Position numbers and translations under genes: made by a program. 64,000 bases of DNA from Alphaproteobacteria bacterium. GTDB taxonomy: Bacteria > Pseudomonadota > Alphaproteobacteria > Micavibrionales > Micavibrionaceae. Positions 36,048 through 45,775 of this stretch are shown in pieces (position 1 is the stretch's first letter; every line of letters begins with the position of its first letter). A model generated the notes under the pieces. It saw only the letters and a list, made by a program, of their open reading frames with translations, searched no databases and was not told the origin of the DNA. The stretch is from NCBI GenBank assembly GCA_017302165.1, contig JAFLCW010000003.1, forward strand, positions 62,001 to 126,000, given 5' to 3'.

Positions 36048-37568
36048 ATGGAAATGTTACAAGTGGCAGATGCCGTCGCCAGAGAAAAAAATATTGATCG
36101 TGATATCGTCTTGTCCGCGATGGAAGAAGCCATCCAGAAAGCCGGTCGTTCCAAATATGGTCACGACCATGATATCCGCGCCCATATTGACCGGAAAAAC
36201 GGCCTGATTTCCTTGAAGCGTTACCGCGAAGTGGTGGAGCAGATTGTTGACCCCGAAGCCGAAGTGCGCCAGTTAACCTTAAAAGAAGCTCAGCGGGAGA
36301 AATCCGACGCCCAAATCGGTGAATATCTGGTGGATGAACTGCCCCCGCTGGATTTCGGTCGTATCGCGGCACAAACCGCGAAGCAAGTCATCGTCCAAAA
36401 AGTGCGCGAAGCCGAACGTGCGCGCCAATTCGAAGAATTCAAAGATCGCCGCGGTGAAATCATCAACGGTGTAGTCAAACGTGTTGAATACGGGAATGTC
36501 ACGGTGGATATCGGCGGCAAGGCCGAAGGATTAATGCGCCGGGATGAATGTCTGCCCCGCGAGCGTTTCAATGTGGGTGACCGCGTGCGTGCCCTGATTT
36601 ACGAAGTTCGCGAAGAACAGCGTGGACCACAAATTTTCCTCTCCCGGACACACCCTGAATTCATGGCTAAATTGTTCATGCAGGAAGTCCCGGAAATTTA
36701 TGACGGCGTGATCGAGATCAAGGGCGTTGCTCGTGATCCCGGTTCCCGTGCCAAAATTGCCGTTGTCTCCCGCGATGGCTCCATTGACCCTGTCGGTGCC
36801 TGTGTTGGGATGCGCGGATCGCGCGTTCAAGCCGTGGTGGGTGAACTTCAGGGCGAAAAAATCGATATCATTCCATGGACGAATGATATCGCCGCCTTCA
36901 TGGTTCAAGCTTTGGCACCCGCTGTCGTCAGCAAGGTGGTGTTGAATGAATCAGATCACCGCATGGATGTGGTGGTACCGGAAGATCAACAGTCACTGGC
37001 GATTGGCAGACGCGGACAGAACGTGCGCCTGGCATCTATGCTCTCTGGCTGGGATATCGATATCATGACCGAAGAAGCGGAATCGAAAAAACGCGCTGAG
37101 GAATTTGCCGTTCGTTCCGAAATGTTCATCAACGGTCTGGATGTGGACGAAGTGATCGCCCACCTGCTGATCGCCGAAGGGTTTACCCATGTTCGCGAAC
37201 TGGCCGAAACACCAATCGATGAGATGCTTCAGATCCAAGGCTTTGACGAAGACGTGGCCATGGAATTGATCACGCGGGCACAAAACTGGGTCAAGGCACA
37301 AGAACAGGCCTTGAAAGACAAGCAAAAAGAACTGGGTCTGAAAGATGATCTGGTCACATTTGAAGGTCTGACGCCTGAGACAATCATCAAGTTAGGTGAA
37401 GCTGGCGTTAAATCCCGCGATGATCTGGCAGATCTCGCGACGGATGAATTGATTGATATTTTGGGCGCGAATGCCCTCAAGCCCTCACAGGCTGAAGAAT
37501 TAATCATGAAAGCCCGCGCTCACTGGTTTGAAACGGCAGATAACGCCAGCGAAGGCAAGGCCGCCTAG
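36048..37568 (+). CDS. nusA: Transcription elongation/termination factor NusA
   Basis: 506 residues: an N-terminal RNAP-binding domain (about 1-130), S1 (GVVKRVEYGNVTVDIGGKAEG), two KH domains with GMRGSRVQAVVGELQGEKIDI and AIGRRGQNVRLASMLSGWDI, and two C-terminal acidic repeats (about 360-495), as in other proteobacteria. It controls pausing, termination and antitermination, and could act on its own leader hairpin. In most relatives ylxR follows; here infB follows directly. Confidence 0.97.
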   Translation: MEMLQVADAVAREKNIDRDIVLSAMEEAIQKAGRSKYGHDHDIRAHIDRKNGLISLKRYREVVEQIVDPEAEVRQLTLKEAQREKSDAQIGEYLVDELPPLDFGRIAAQTAKQVIVQKVREAERARQFEEFKDRRGEIINGVVKRVEYGNVTVDIGGKAEGLMRRDECLPRERFNVGDRVRALIYEVREEQRGPQIFLSRTHPEFMAKLFMQEVPEIYDGVIEIKGVARDPGSRAKIAVVSRDGSIDPVGACVGMRGSRVQAVVGELQGEKIDIIPWTNDIAAFMVQALAPAVVSKVVLNESDHRMDVVVPEDQQSLAIGRRGQNVRLASMLSGWDIDIMTEEAESKKRAEEFAVRSEMFINGLDVDEVIAHLLIAEGFTHVRELAETPIDEMLQIQGFDEDVAMELITRAQNWVKAQEQALKDKQKELGLKDDLVTFEGLTPETIIKLGEAGVKSRDDLADLATDELIDILGANALKPSQAEELIMKARAHWFETADNASEGKAA

Positions 37569-37583
37569 ATATCTTCAAGACCC

Positions 37584-37611
37584 TATTGCCCCGGAATATT
37601 CCGGGGCAATA
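37584..37611. repeat. 28-bp perfect palindrome between nusA and infB
   Basis: The arms TATTGCCCCGGAAT and ATTCCGGGGCAATA are exact complements. No T-run follows, so it is a poor terminator. As RNA it would be a very stable hairpin and possible RNase III or RNase E site; as DNA it could bind a dimeric protein. Confidence 0.7.
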
Positions 37612-37646
37612 TTAAAACACGACAGACCTGTACGAATGTAGAGAGA

Positions 37647-40142
37647 ATGACTGAAAGCAAAGAAAAAGAAACCAGCGAAAAGAAAACCTTAAGTCTTAAG
37701 GGGGGAACCTTAAGCCTTAAGGGAGGTAATACCTCAGGCCGACCGATGACCACGCAAGGTGCCACCGTTGAGGTGCGCCGGGATCGTTCCGCACGTCCCG
37801 TAGCAAGTGCCGTGCCCGTTAAAGAAACACCAGCTGTACCGACGACACAAAATGCTGAGTTGAGAAACCTCACCACAGAAGAACGTGAGGCCAGAGCCAG
37901 AGCCTTGAAAGAAGCACTGGCCGAAAGCGATAAGAAAAAGCCGCTCTATGAACAACCTGTCGGTGGCAAGGTGACGCGCGCCGCACCCATCACGACCGAA
38001 AGTAAAGAAGACGAAGCGCGCCGTAAGGAACTGGAAGAACTTCAGCGGATCGAAGCTGAAGAAAAACGTAAATCCGCCGCTCTTGAAAAACAAGGTCAGG
38101 ATCAATTCCGCGCCATGCCCATCCGCACCACGCAGGATGAAGAACTGTCTAGCTACCGGGATCGGAATAAAAAAGCCCCGCGAAGCACCCGGGGTGATGA
38201 AGATGATACACGTAATAACTCCCGCCGGGGCGGCAAACTCACCGTCACGCAGGTTCTGAATGAACAATATGAACGTGAGCGCGAAATGTCTTTGGCGGCA
38301 CGCCGCCGGGCACAGGAAAAAGCCCGAAAAGCGGCTATGGGGCCTAAAGAAACTGCTCAAAAAATTCTACGTGAAGTCATCATCCCCGAAACCATCACGG
38401 TTCAGGAACTCTCAAACCGCATGGCCGAACGTGGCGCAGATGTTATCAAATCCCTGATGAAACTGGGGGTTATGGCGACAATCAACCATACGATTGATGC
38501 CGATACGGCAGAACTTATTGTCAGTGAATTTGGCCATACGTTCAAACGCGTGACGGATGCCGATGTTGAAGACAACCTCAACCGTCTGGACATGGACACA
38601 TCCGAAGGCATGGTTTCACGGCCGCCGGTGGTCACCATTATGGGTCACGTCGATCACGGAAAAACATCGCTTTTGGATGCCATGCGTTCCACCAATGTTG
38701 TCTCAGGGGAAGCCGGCGGTATCACCCAGCATATCGGGGCATATCAGGTAACCCTGCCTTCTGGTGCCAAAATTACCTTTCTGGATACGCCCGGCCATGC
38801 CGCGTTCACGGAAATGCGCGCCCGCGGTGCCAATGTGACCGATATCGTTGTCCTGGTCGTGGCGGCCAATGACAGTATCATGCCGCAAACCATCGAGGCG
38901 ATTAACCACGCTAAAGCGGCAAAAGTACCAATCATCGTGGCGATTAATAAAATTGATCTGCCAGATGCCAACCCGTCCAAGGTGAAGCAAGATCTTCTGT
39001 CCCATGAAATTGTGGTCGAAGATATGGGCGGCGATACACAGGTCGTTGAAATATCAGCCAAGAAACGCATCAATCTCGACAAGCTCGAAGAAACAATTCT
39101 GCTTCAGGCAGAAATTCTGGAACTCAAAGCTAATCCATCGAAACCCGCCATGGGTGCCGTGGTGGAATCAAAAATGGAAACTGGCAGAGGGTCTGTGGCA
39201 ACCGTTCTGGTTCAATCCGGAACGCTGAAGGTCGGCGATATTTTCGTGGTTGGATCAGAATGGGGACGCGTGCGTGCCCTGTATGACGACAAAGGCCTAT
39301 CGATTAATTCAGCAGAGCCCGGGAAACCTGTCGAAGTTTTAGGGCTTCAAGGAACGCCGGATGCCGGGGATGTGCTGAATGTCGTTGAGAACGAAGCCAA
39401 AGCACGTGAAGTCGCCAGCTACCGTGCGCGTAAAAAACGCGAAAAACTCAACGTCACGTCTGCTAAAGGCGGCATGACATTGGATGATATGCTGGCCGCC
39501 GCCAAAGAAGCCGGTGCCCGTCAAACACTCCCCGTCTTGATTAAGGGCGATGTCCACGGATCTGTCGAAGCGATTATTGGATCACTCAACAAAATGGCCG
39601 AAGAAAACACTGAAATCGGGGTGCATGTTTTGCACTCTGGTGTCGGCGCGATTACGGAGTCAGATATCACCTTGGCCAAAGCGTCCAAAGCCGTGATTAT
39701 TGGGTTCAACGTGCGTGCCAATGCTCAGGCACGCCAGCAAGCCGAACGGGACGGCGTCGATATCCGTTATTACAACATCATCTATAACGTTATAAATGAC
39801 GCTAAGGCGATTTTGTCTGGTATGCTCTCCCCCACACGCCGGGAAGAATATCTGGGTCAGGCCTCTGTCCGCCAAGTCTTCAACATCACCAAGGTTGGAA
39901 AAATTGCCGGGTGTATGGTCACGGCGGGCGTGGTTAAACGCGGCGCAAAAGTACGCCTGCTCCGCGACCATGTCGTCATTCACGAAGGCACGCTCAAAAC
40001 CCTCAAACGCTTCAAGGACGAAGTCAAGGAAGTCAAAGAAGGCATGGAATGCGGTATGGCCTTTGAAAATTATGACGATCTCAAGGATAACGATGTGATC
40101 GAATGTTACGAGATCATCGAAGAAGCCCGAACATTAGCGTAA
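37647..40142 (+). CDS. infB: Translation initiation factor IF-2
   Basis: 831 residues. The N-terminus carries the IF2-associated repeat ([14 protein letters not shown]) and a long charged linker to about 230; the GTPase domain has G1 GHVDHGKTS near 335, G3 DTPGH and G4 NKID; domains II-IV follow to the end. It places initiator tRNA on the 30S subunit. The start is ATG at 37647. Confidence 0.97.
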   Translation: MTESKEKETSEKKTLSLKGGTLSLKGGNTSGRPMTTQGATVEVRRDRSARPVASAVPVKETPAVPTTQNAELRNLTTEEREARARALKEALAESDKKKPLYEQPVGGKVTRAAPITTESKEDEARRKELEELQRIEAEEKRKSAALEKQGQDQFRAMPIRTTQDEELSSYRDRNKKAPRSTRGDEDDTRNNSRRGGKLTVTQVLNEQYEREREMSLAARRRAQEKARKAAMGPKETAQKILREVIIPETITVQELSNRMAERGADVIKSLMKLGVMATINHTIDADTAELIVSEFGHTFKRVTDADVEDNLNRLDMDTSEGMVSRPPVVTIMGHVDHGKTSLLDAMRSTNVVSGEAGGITQHIGAYQVTLPSGAKITFLDTPGHAAFTEMRARGANVTDIVVLVVAANDSIMPQTIEAINHAKAAKVPIIVAINKIDLPDANPSKVKQDLLSHEIVVEDMGGDTQVVEISAKKRINLDKLEETILLQAEILELKANPSKPAMGAVVESKMETGRGSVATVLVQSGTLKVGDIFVVGSEWGRVRALYDDKGLSINSAEPGKPVEVLGLQGTPDAGDVLNVVENEAKAREVASYRARKKREKLNVTSAKGGMTLDDMLAAAKEAGARQTLPVLIKGDVHGSVEAIIGSLNKMAEENTEIGVHVLHSGVGAITESDITLAKASKAVIIGFNVRANAQARQQAERDGVDIRYYNIIYNVINDAKAILSGMLSPTRREEYLGQASVRQVFNITKVGKIAGCMVTAGVVKRGAKVRLLRDHVVIHEGTLKTLKRFKDEVKEVKEGMECGMAFENYDDLKDNDVIECYEIIEEARTLA

Positions 40143-40166
40143 CGTAACCTAACAGGAGTATGTAAA

Positions 40167-40370
40167 ATGCCTAAAGAACTAACAGTAGATGATTTTAGAG
40201 ATGCCGCAGGGAAGTCAATTTTTCCGATTCAGTTTAATGCCAAAGGTGAAGTGATTGACCCAGAAACATCGGATGCGTCGGGTCATGCCACACCAAAAGC
40301 ACCTGATAGCGAATTAAGATATACTTATCCAGAAGGTGCTGATACTCAACCTATCTTCGTTTGCGAGTAA
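40167..40370 (+). CDS. Unknown 67-residue protein inside the infB-rbfA interval
   Basis: Begins MPKELTVDDFRDAAGKSIFP with a strong AGGAG site eight bases upstream, and is acidic and soluble with no cysteine except the penultimate residue region (FVCE). Codon use looks like its neighbours. Normally rbfA follows infB directly, so this gene is an insertion in a conserved block. I do not recognise it; a small ribosome-linked or stress protein is a guess. Confidence 0.7.
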   Translation: MPKELTVDDFRDAAGKSIFPIQFNAKGEVIDPETSDASGHATPKAPDSELRYTYPEGADTQPIFVCE

Positions 40371-40393
40371 AACTAATCAACCAACCAACACTC

Positions 40394-40774
40394 ATGTCAC
40401 ACAAACCGTCAGGCCCGACCCAGCGCCAATTACGTGTGGGGGAACAGCTTCGGCACATTATCGCCGAAACGCTGATCCGTGGTCATTTTCATGACCCGGT
40501 TTTGCTGGATGCGGGAAAGATTACCGTATCTGAGGTTCGGGTAGCACCGGATTTAAAAAACGCCACGGCCTATGTCATGTCACTGGGTGGTGAAGATATG
40601 GATGCCATCATTCCGGCGCTCAATGATTGTGCCCCCTATTTCCAAGGGGAAATCAACCGGAAAACGGAAATGAAATTCACGCCCAAATTAAAATTCAAAA
40701 TTGATGACAGTTTTGAAAAAGTACAACGGCTTGACTCTATCCTCAATAACCTCACCTATTCCAAAGAAAATTAA
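40394..40774 (+). CDS. rbfA: Ribosome-binding factor A
   Basis: Late 30S assembly and cold-adaptation factor with a KH-like fold, 126 residues. Motifs: QRQLRVGEQLRHIIAETL at the start, ISEVRVAPDL-like VSEVRVAPDLKNATAYV, and FTPKLKFKIDDSFEK near the end. ATG at 40394 is preferred; the upstream TTG would extend into the previous gene. The stop abuts the truB ATG. Confidence 0.95.
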   Translation: MSHKPSGPTQRQLRVGEQLRHIIAETLIRGHFHDPVLLDAGKITVSEVRVAPDLKNATAYVMSLGGEDMDAIIPALNDCAPYFQGEINRKTEMKFTPKLKFKIDDSFEKVQRLDSILNNLTYSKEN

Positions 40775-41713
40775 ATGGGTCGTCGCAAAAAAGGCCTGAA
40801 ATTAAATGGCTGGATCAATCTAAACAAACCCAGCGGCATCACCTCGACGCAGGCCTTGAATATCGTGCGCCGTGCCCTTGATGCCCAAAAGGCAGGTCAC
40901 GCTGGAACGTTAGATCCTCTGGCAACGGGCGTTCTACCTCTAGCACTCGGTGAGGCAACAAAAACCATCCCCTATATTCAGGATGCCCATAAAACCTATC
41001 ATTTCACGGTGACATGGGGACAACAACGTACGACCGATGATTCCGAAGGGGATGTCCTGACAACATCAGATCTTCGTCCATCGCCGGATGACATTCAGGC
41101 TCTGCTCCCCCAGTTTACGGGCGACATCACGCAAATCCCGCCGCAATTTTCAGCGATTAAAATCGACGGCCAGCGTGCCTATGATCTGGCGCGCGAAGGC
41201 GAAACCGTGGATATCAAACCCCGCCAGGTTTTTGTTGAATCCATAAAAATCGATGCCCACAGGACAGATCAAACGGATTTTACCTGTACCTGCGGCAAAG
41301 GCACTTATGTCCGCTCCATCGCCCGGGATCTAGGCACAAAACTGGGCTGTGGGGGGTATATTTCACGTCTGGAACGTGCCGCCGTAGGTCCTTTTTCCTT
41401 AATTTCAGCGATTCCGCTGGACTTTTTCCGGGATTTGGGCGAAAACCCAGACCTTGGCTCTATTCTACTTCCGGTTCAGACCGCGCTGGACGACATCCCG
41501 GCACTGGCCTTGAACGACGGAGAAGCAGGACGGATCAGACAGGGGCAGTCCCTGATGTTTGTTTCCAGACCGGATATTGAGCGTTTATCGCACGCCGGAT
41601 TTGATTTGAACATCCCAGAGACTGCCGTGGCCATCACTTCCCACGGGAAGGCCGTGGCCATCGTCACAGTCAGCGGCGCCGAAGTGCATCCGGTCAAGAT
41701 TTTAAACGTCTAA
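40775..41713 (+). CDS. truB: tRNA pseudouridine(55) synthase TruB
   Basis: 312 residues. The catalytic Asp is in GHAGTLDPLATGVLP near 48; WGQQRTTDDSEGDVL, the CGKGTYVRSIARDLG segment and a C-terminal PUA-like domain follow. It makes the T-loop pseudouridine of all tRNAs and acts as a tRNA folding chaperone. It starts on the base after the rbfA stop. Confidence 0.96.
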   Translation: MGRRKKGLKLNGWINLNKPSGITSTQALNIVRRALDAQKAGHAGTLDPLATGVLPLALGEATKTIPYIQDAHKTYHFTVTWGQQRTTDDSEGDVLTTSDLRPSPDDIQALLPQFTGDITQIPPQFSAIKIDGQRAYDLAREGETVDIKPRQVFVESIKIDAHRTDQTDFTCTCGKGTYVRSIARDLGTKLGCGGYISRLERAAVGPFSLISAIPLDFFRDLGENPDLGSILLPVQTALDDIPALALNDGEAGRIRQGQSLMFVSRPDIERLSHAGFDLNIPETAVAITSHGKAVAIVTVSGAEVHPVKILNV

Positions 41714-41731
41714 TCAGAAAAGGAGAACCCG

Positions 41732-42001
41732 ATGTCGATATCTGCAGAAAAGAAAACCGAAATCATTACCGGTAATGCCGTTAAAAAAGGCGATACCGGA
41801 TCACCCGAAGTTCAAATCGCCCTGCTCACGGCACGGATTAACGATTTATCTGGACACATGTCCACCCACCAGAAAGATTTCAGCTCACGCCGCGGCCTAT
41901 TGAAGATGGTGGCACAACGCCGGACGCTTTTGGATTATTTAAAGCGTAAAGACGAAGCACGTTACAAAGCCGTGCTGGAGAAAAATGGCATCCGCCGCTA
42001 A
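41732..42001 (+). CDS. rpsO: 30S ribosomal protein S15
   Basis: 89 residues, the universal length, with [20 protein letters not shown] and [20 protein letters not shown]. It binds the central domain of 16S rRNA. It has a strong ribosome site (AAGGAGAA). A terminator follows at once, so the usual rpsO-pnp link is cut here. Confidence 0.98.
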   Translation: MSISAEKKTEIITGNAVKKGDTGSPEVQIALLTARINDLSGHMSTHQKDFSSRRGLLKMVAQRRTLLDYLKRKDEARYKAVLEKNGIRR

Positions 42002-42013
42002 GATTTAAAAAAG

Positions 42014-42037
42014 CCGCCCCTCACCGGGCGGTTTTTT
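42014..42037 (+). terminator. Terminator after rpsO
   Basis: CCGCCC (42014-42019) pairs with GGGCGG (42026-42031), followed by six T. Confidence 0.85.
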
Positions 42038-42070
42038 GCTGATTAAGTTTTTTGTGTTTTGGTGTTCATC

Positions 42071-42550
42071 ATGCGTTTTATTCCAGTTCTATTTAGCCTT
42101 GCTTTTACGTCGTCGGCTCATGCACAAGGCTTGACCCCGCCCCCCCTTCAACCTTCTGAAAAAAATATTGCCGAACACTGTGTTGACGCATGGAATAGTC
42201 CCCGCTGTCACCAAACCCTTATAGAAGAAAACAGAAAATTCGTTTTGCATTATGCCGATATCCTAAGCGAAGCAGATCATCATCTTCCGGCAGAACGTGT
42301 GCGTAATTTTTGTGAACCAGCCATCGCGCTCACAAAAAATCAATCCGGCTCGGGCTCGGTAAAGCTTGGAGAAAGTTTTAAAATATGTCTGAAAGCCATA
42401 GGTCAAGAAGCTAAAGAAACCAGCCTTACACCCAACCCCTTACATCTCGAGATCATGATCTATCCCGGAGCCTGTTTGTCAGGTGATGCGGATATGTGCC
42501 AGAAGTTAAGCGAGGGATTAAGACGCCGACATTTCGGTATATCTATTTGA
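42071..42550 (+). CDS. Secreted protein of unknown function
   Basis: 159 residues with a signal peptide MRFIPVLFSLAFTSSAHA (cut after AHA). The mature part has six cysteines (EHCVDAW, RCHQTL, NFCEPA, KICLKA, GACLSG, MCQKLS), suggesting a disulfide-stabilised periplasmic helical domain. The ATG at 42071 is used. It interrupts the conserved rpsO-pnp pair. No family is recognised. Confidence 0.68.
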   Translation: MRFIPVLFSLAFTSSAHAQGLTPPPLQPSEKNIAEHCVDAWNSPRCHQTLIEENRKFVLHYADILSEADHHLPAERVRNFCEPAIALTKNQSGSGSVKLGESFKICLKAIGQEAKETSLTPNPLHLEIMIYPGACLSGDADMCQKLSEGLRRRHFGISI

Positions 42551-42555
42551 AAAAT

Positions 42556-42577
42556 CCGCCGCATCAGGCGGCTTTTT
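42556..42577. terminator. Bidirectional terminator between the secreted-protein gene and gpmA
   Basis: CCGCC (42556-42560) pairs with GGCGG (42567-42571); T5 follows on plus and T5 on minus (the A-run at 42550-42554). The gpmA stop codon lies in the loop. Confidence 0.75.
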
Positions 42578-43193
42578 GGTGATCCAGCGCATAGCGTTTG
42601 AGGATTTTAAGTCCGTCCATTTCAAACACAACGGGAACGCCGGTTTCCATTTCAGCTTTATTGATTGTTTCCGGCGTTTCAGCACCTAAAATAATCAACA
42701 GTGCCCGAAGTGAATTCCCATGAGCGGCCACCAGAATATTCTTTTTCTTTTCCATCAATGGTTTGATCTGGGTGTTAAAATAAGGGCGCACCCGGTTTTC
42801 GACGACGTCCTGAAGACATTCCCCCCCCGGCGGGCGCACCTCATAAGAACGCCGCCAGATATGGACTTGCTCCTCGCCGTATTTGGCGCGGGTTTCATCT
42901 TTGTTTAAACCTGTCAGGTCACCATAATCACGCTCGCGCAAATCATCATGCTTGATCAGCGGAAGATTTCCCTGCCCGGCCTCACGCAGGGCGATTTCGG
43001 CTGTGTGATACGCCCGCTGAAGGGTGCTGGTGAACACCTGATCAAACTGGATTCCGGCTTTTTTCAATCGTTCGCCTGCCCCTTTGGCTTCGGCGCGCCC
43101 AAGATCCGATAAATCAATATCATGAAAACCTGTAAAGCGGTTTTCAAGGTTCCACTGGGATTGTCCGTGACGCAATAAAACAAGGTAATTCAT
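42564..43193 (-). CDS. gpmA: 2,3-bisphosphoglycerate-dependent phosphoglycerate mutase
   Basis: Glycolytic enzyme interconverting 3- and 2-phosphoglycerate through a phospho-His. 209 residues: the phosphorylated His is in LLRHGQSQWNLENRFTGF near 9, the TSTLQRAYHTAE segment, the acid residue in RERDYGDLTGLNK, PPGGECLQDV, and the second His in VAAHGNSLRALL. It fits the short alphaproteobacterial GpmA type. It lies between rpsO and pnp in opposite orientation. Confidence 0.95.
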   Translation of the reverse strand: MNYLVLLRHGQSQWNLENRFTGFHDIDLSDLGRAEAKGAGERLKKAGIQFDQVFTSTLQRAYHTAEIALREAGQGNLPLIKHDDLRERDYGDLTGLNKDETRAKYGEEQVHIWRRSYEVRPPGGECLQDVVENRVRPYFNTQIKPLMEKKKNILVAAHGNSLRALLIILGAETPETINKAEMETGVPVVFEMDGLKILKRYALDHQKAA

Positions 43194-43372
43194 GGGGTTA
43201 CATTTCCTTTGACATTAGATAGTGATAATGCCATTAATCAGGGCGCGTGAAAAGGGCGCATGTTGGCCGAAAAGGGATACGGTTGACTGTTAAACACTTG
43301 GCAGACACACATCGCAAAAGTTTTTAATTGTCCACCGCCTCCCCCTTAAAAATGACCACACGGTTACTCGCA

Positions 43373-43402
43373 AGCGTGCCAGCGCCCGGCTCACGCTTTT
43401 TT
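43373..43402 (+). terminator. Terminator-like hairpin in the pnp leader
   Basis: AGCGTG (43373-43378) pairs with CACGCT (43392-43397), with an inner AGC/GCT and a CC bulge, then six T. It lies 29 bases before the upstream pnp start. It may attenuate pnp or be the fold used for PNPase/RNase III autoregulation known in other bacteria. No good promoter upstream was found. Confidence 0.6.
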
Positions 43403-43520
43403 GGCTATTTGTCATCTCAGGAGAAAAATAATGCCTTTTAAAGGTTTTCTGAAAACACTTGGCTTTGGATCAGATGCGGCAGAGCAGACCTCTCCCGCGC
43501 ACATGAAAGGAACGAACACG

Positions 43521-45719
43521 ATGTTTAAAGTATTCCGCAAGGAAATTGAATTCGCGGGCAAGAAACTTGTCCTTGAAACCGGTAAAATCGCCCGTCAGGC
43601 CGATGGTGCCGTGATGGCCACGCTGGGGGGAACCACGGTTCTTTGTACGGCGGTCGCCGCTAAATCCGTTAAAGACGGGCAGGATTTCTTCCCGTTGACG
43701 GTGAATTATCAGGAAAAAACATTCGCGGCGGGTAAAATTCCCGGCGGCTTTTTCAAACGCGAAGGACGCCCTTCGGAAAAAGAAACACTGGTGTCCCGTT
43801 TGATCGACCGTCCGGTACGTCCGTTATTCCCAGAAGGTTTTTATAACGAAGTTCAAGTCACAGCCACCGTACTGGCGCATGACATGGAAAACGATCCGGA
43901 TATCGTGTCGATGATCGGCGCTTCGGCCGCGCTGACACTCTCTGGTGTGCCCTTTATGGGCCCGATGGGTGCCGCCCGCGTGGGATATAAAAACGGTCAA
44001 TTCTTATTGAACCCCACTTTGGAAGACATGAAAACGTCTGAGCTTGATCTGGTGGTTGCCGGGACGCTGGAAGGTGTTCTGATGGTGGAATCCGAAGCTA
44101 AGGAACTTTCTGAAGAAACGATGCTCGGTGCCGTCATGCATGGCTGGAAAGGGTTTCAACCCGTTATTCAGGCTATCATTGAACTCGCCGAAATGGCCGC
44201 CAAGGATGCCTGGGATGTGCCAGAAAAAGCCCCTGAACTGGTCAAACTGGCCGAAGGCCTGAAGGCCAAATTCGAAGATGACGTCCGTAAGGCCTATAGC
44301 ATCAAAGACAAACAGCAACGTTACGCGGCAAAAGATGCGGTTAAAAAAGCGGCGATGGAATCATTCGTGAACCCAGAAGCCGGCCTGACGAAAGAAAAAG
44401 TGGCCGCAGAGCTTTCGAACCTCGAGGCCCATGTTGTACGCTGGAATATCTTGAAAACCGGATCTCGTATTGACGGACGCGACACGAAAACCGTGCGTCC
44501 GATTGTGGCCGAAGTGGGCATTCTGCCCCGCGCTCACGGCTCTGCTCTGTTTACCCGCGGGGAAACACAGGCTCTGGTCGTCACCACACTGGGCACAGGT
44601 ACGGATGAACAGGTGATTGACGCTCTTGAGGGTGAATATCGCTCCCGCTTCATGCTTCATTACAATTTCCCCCCTTACTCGGTAGGCGAATGTGGGCGCA
44701 TGGGATCCCCCGGACGCCGTGAAATCGGCCATGGAAAACTCGCATGGCGCGCGATTAACCCGCTTCTCCCCGAAGCTGAAAAATTCCCCTACACCATCCG
44801 CACTGTGTCTGAGATCACAGAATCTAACGGGTCATCTTCGATGGCAACCGTATGCGGTACATCCCTCTCGATGATGGATGCGGGTGTTCCGCTGGCACGC
44901 CCGATTGCGGGTATCGCCATGGGGTTGATCAAGGAAGGCAATGAATTTGCCGTTCTGTCCGATATTCTGGGGGATGAAGATCACCTCGGCGACATGGATT
45001 TCAAGGTTGCCGGAACAGATAAGGGCGTGACATCGCTCCAGATGGATTTGAAAATCACATCCATCAATGAACAGATCATGAAAATCGCCCTTGATCAGGC
45101 TAAAGGCGGACGCATCCATATTCTGGGGGAAATGTCCAAAGCCCTGACCGAGGCCAGAGGAGAATTGTCCAAACACGCCCCGCAAATCGTGACCCTTAAA
45201 ATCCCGACAGACAAAATCCGGGATGTTATCGGCACGGGCGGCAAGGTCATTCGCCAAATCGTTGAAGATACCGGCGCCAAAATTGATATTGATGATGATG
45301 GCACGGTTAAAGTTTCTTCAACCAATGCCGATTCCATCGAAAAAGCCGTGAATATCATCCGCGGCATCACCGAAGAACCGGAAGTGAATAAGATCTATGC
45401 CGGGAAAGTCGTAAAAATTATGGACTTCGGCGCATTCGTGAATTTCATGGGTGCCAAAGATGGTTTGGTTCATATTTCTGAACTGGCCGATCAACGCGTG
45501 GCCAAGACATCTGATATCGTGTCCGAAGGCCAAGACGTCAAAGTCATGGTGGTTGGATTTGATGATCGCGGCAAAATCAAATTATCGATGAAGCGCGTGG
45601 ATCAGGCCACAGGCGAAGCCCGTGAACCCGCCCCACGTGAACGCGGCGATGATGATGGCGATGACCGTGGTGATCGCGGTGAACGCCGGGAACGCCGCCC
45701 CCGCCGGGATAGAAACTAA
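43521..45719 (+). CDS. pnp: Polyribonucleotide nucleotidyltransferase
   Basis: 3'-5' phosphorolytic exoribonuclease of the degradosome. 732 residues from ATG at 43521: two RNase PH domains ([16 protein letters not shown] at the start; [15 protein letters not shown] near 435), a KH domain ([20 protein letters not shown]) and S1 ([21 protein letters not shown]), then an Arg/Asp-rich tail. An in-frame ATG at 43431 has an even better ribosome site (GGAG, seven-base spacing) and would add 30 residues not typical of the family; the 43521 start has AAGGA. Both may be used. Confidence 0.95.
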   Translation: MFKVFRKEIEFAGKKLVLETGKIARQADGAVMATLGGTTVLCTAVAAKSVKDGQDFFPLTVNYQEKTFAAGKIPGGFFKREGRPSEKETLVSRLIDRPVRPLFPEGFYNEVQVTATVLAHDMENDPDIVSMIGASAALTLSGVPFMGPMGAARVGYKNGQFLLNPTLEDMKTSELDLVVAGTLEGVLMVESEAKELSEETMLGAVMHGWKGFQPVIQAIIELAEMAAKDAWDVPEKAPELVKLAEGLKAKFEDDVRKAYSIKDKQQRYAAKDAVKKAAMESFVNPEAGLTKEKVAAELSNLEAHVVRWNILKTGSRIDGRDTKTVRPIVAEVGILPRAHGSALFTRGETQALVVTTLGTGTDEQVIDALEGEYRSRFMLHYNFPPYSVGECGRMGSPGRREIGHGKLAWRAINPLLPEAEKFPYTIRTVSEITESNGSSSMATVCGTSLSMMDAGVPLARPIAGIAMGLIKEGNEFAVLSDILGDEDHLGDMDFKVAGTDKGVTSLQMDLKITSINEQIMKIALDQAKGGRIHILGEMSKALTEARGELSKHAPQIVTLKIPTDKIRDVIGTGGKVIRQIVEDTGAKIDIDDDGTVKVSSTNADSIEKAVNIIRGITEEPEVNKIYAGKVVKIMDFGAFVNFMGAKDGLVHISELADQRVAKTSDIVSEGQDVKVMVVGFDDRGKIKLSMKRVDQATGEAREPAPRERGDDDGDDRGDRGERRERRPRRDRN

Positions 45720-45733
45720 GAAAAACTCTTTTT

Positions 45734-45763
45734 CTCATCCCCGCCGCGGCGGGGATGAGTTTA
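45734..45763 (+). terminator. Terminator after pnp
   Basis: CTCATCCCCGCC (45734-45745) pairs perfectly with GGCGGGGATGAG (45748-45759), followed by TTT. A 12-bp stem. Confidence 0.85.
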
Positions 45764-45775
45764 TCAAGGACAATC

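Noticed and set aside
37690..37730. Short direct repeat of CTTAAG-type units
   Set aside because: It encodes the normal SLKGG repeats at the N-terminus of alphaproteobacterial IF-2.
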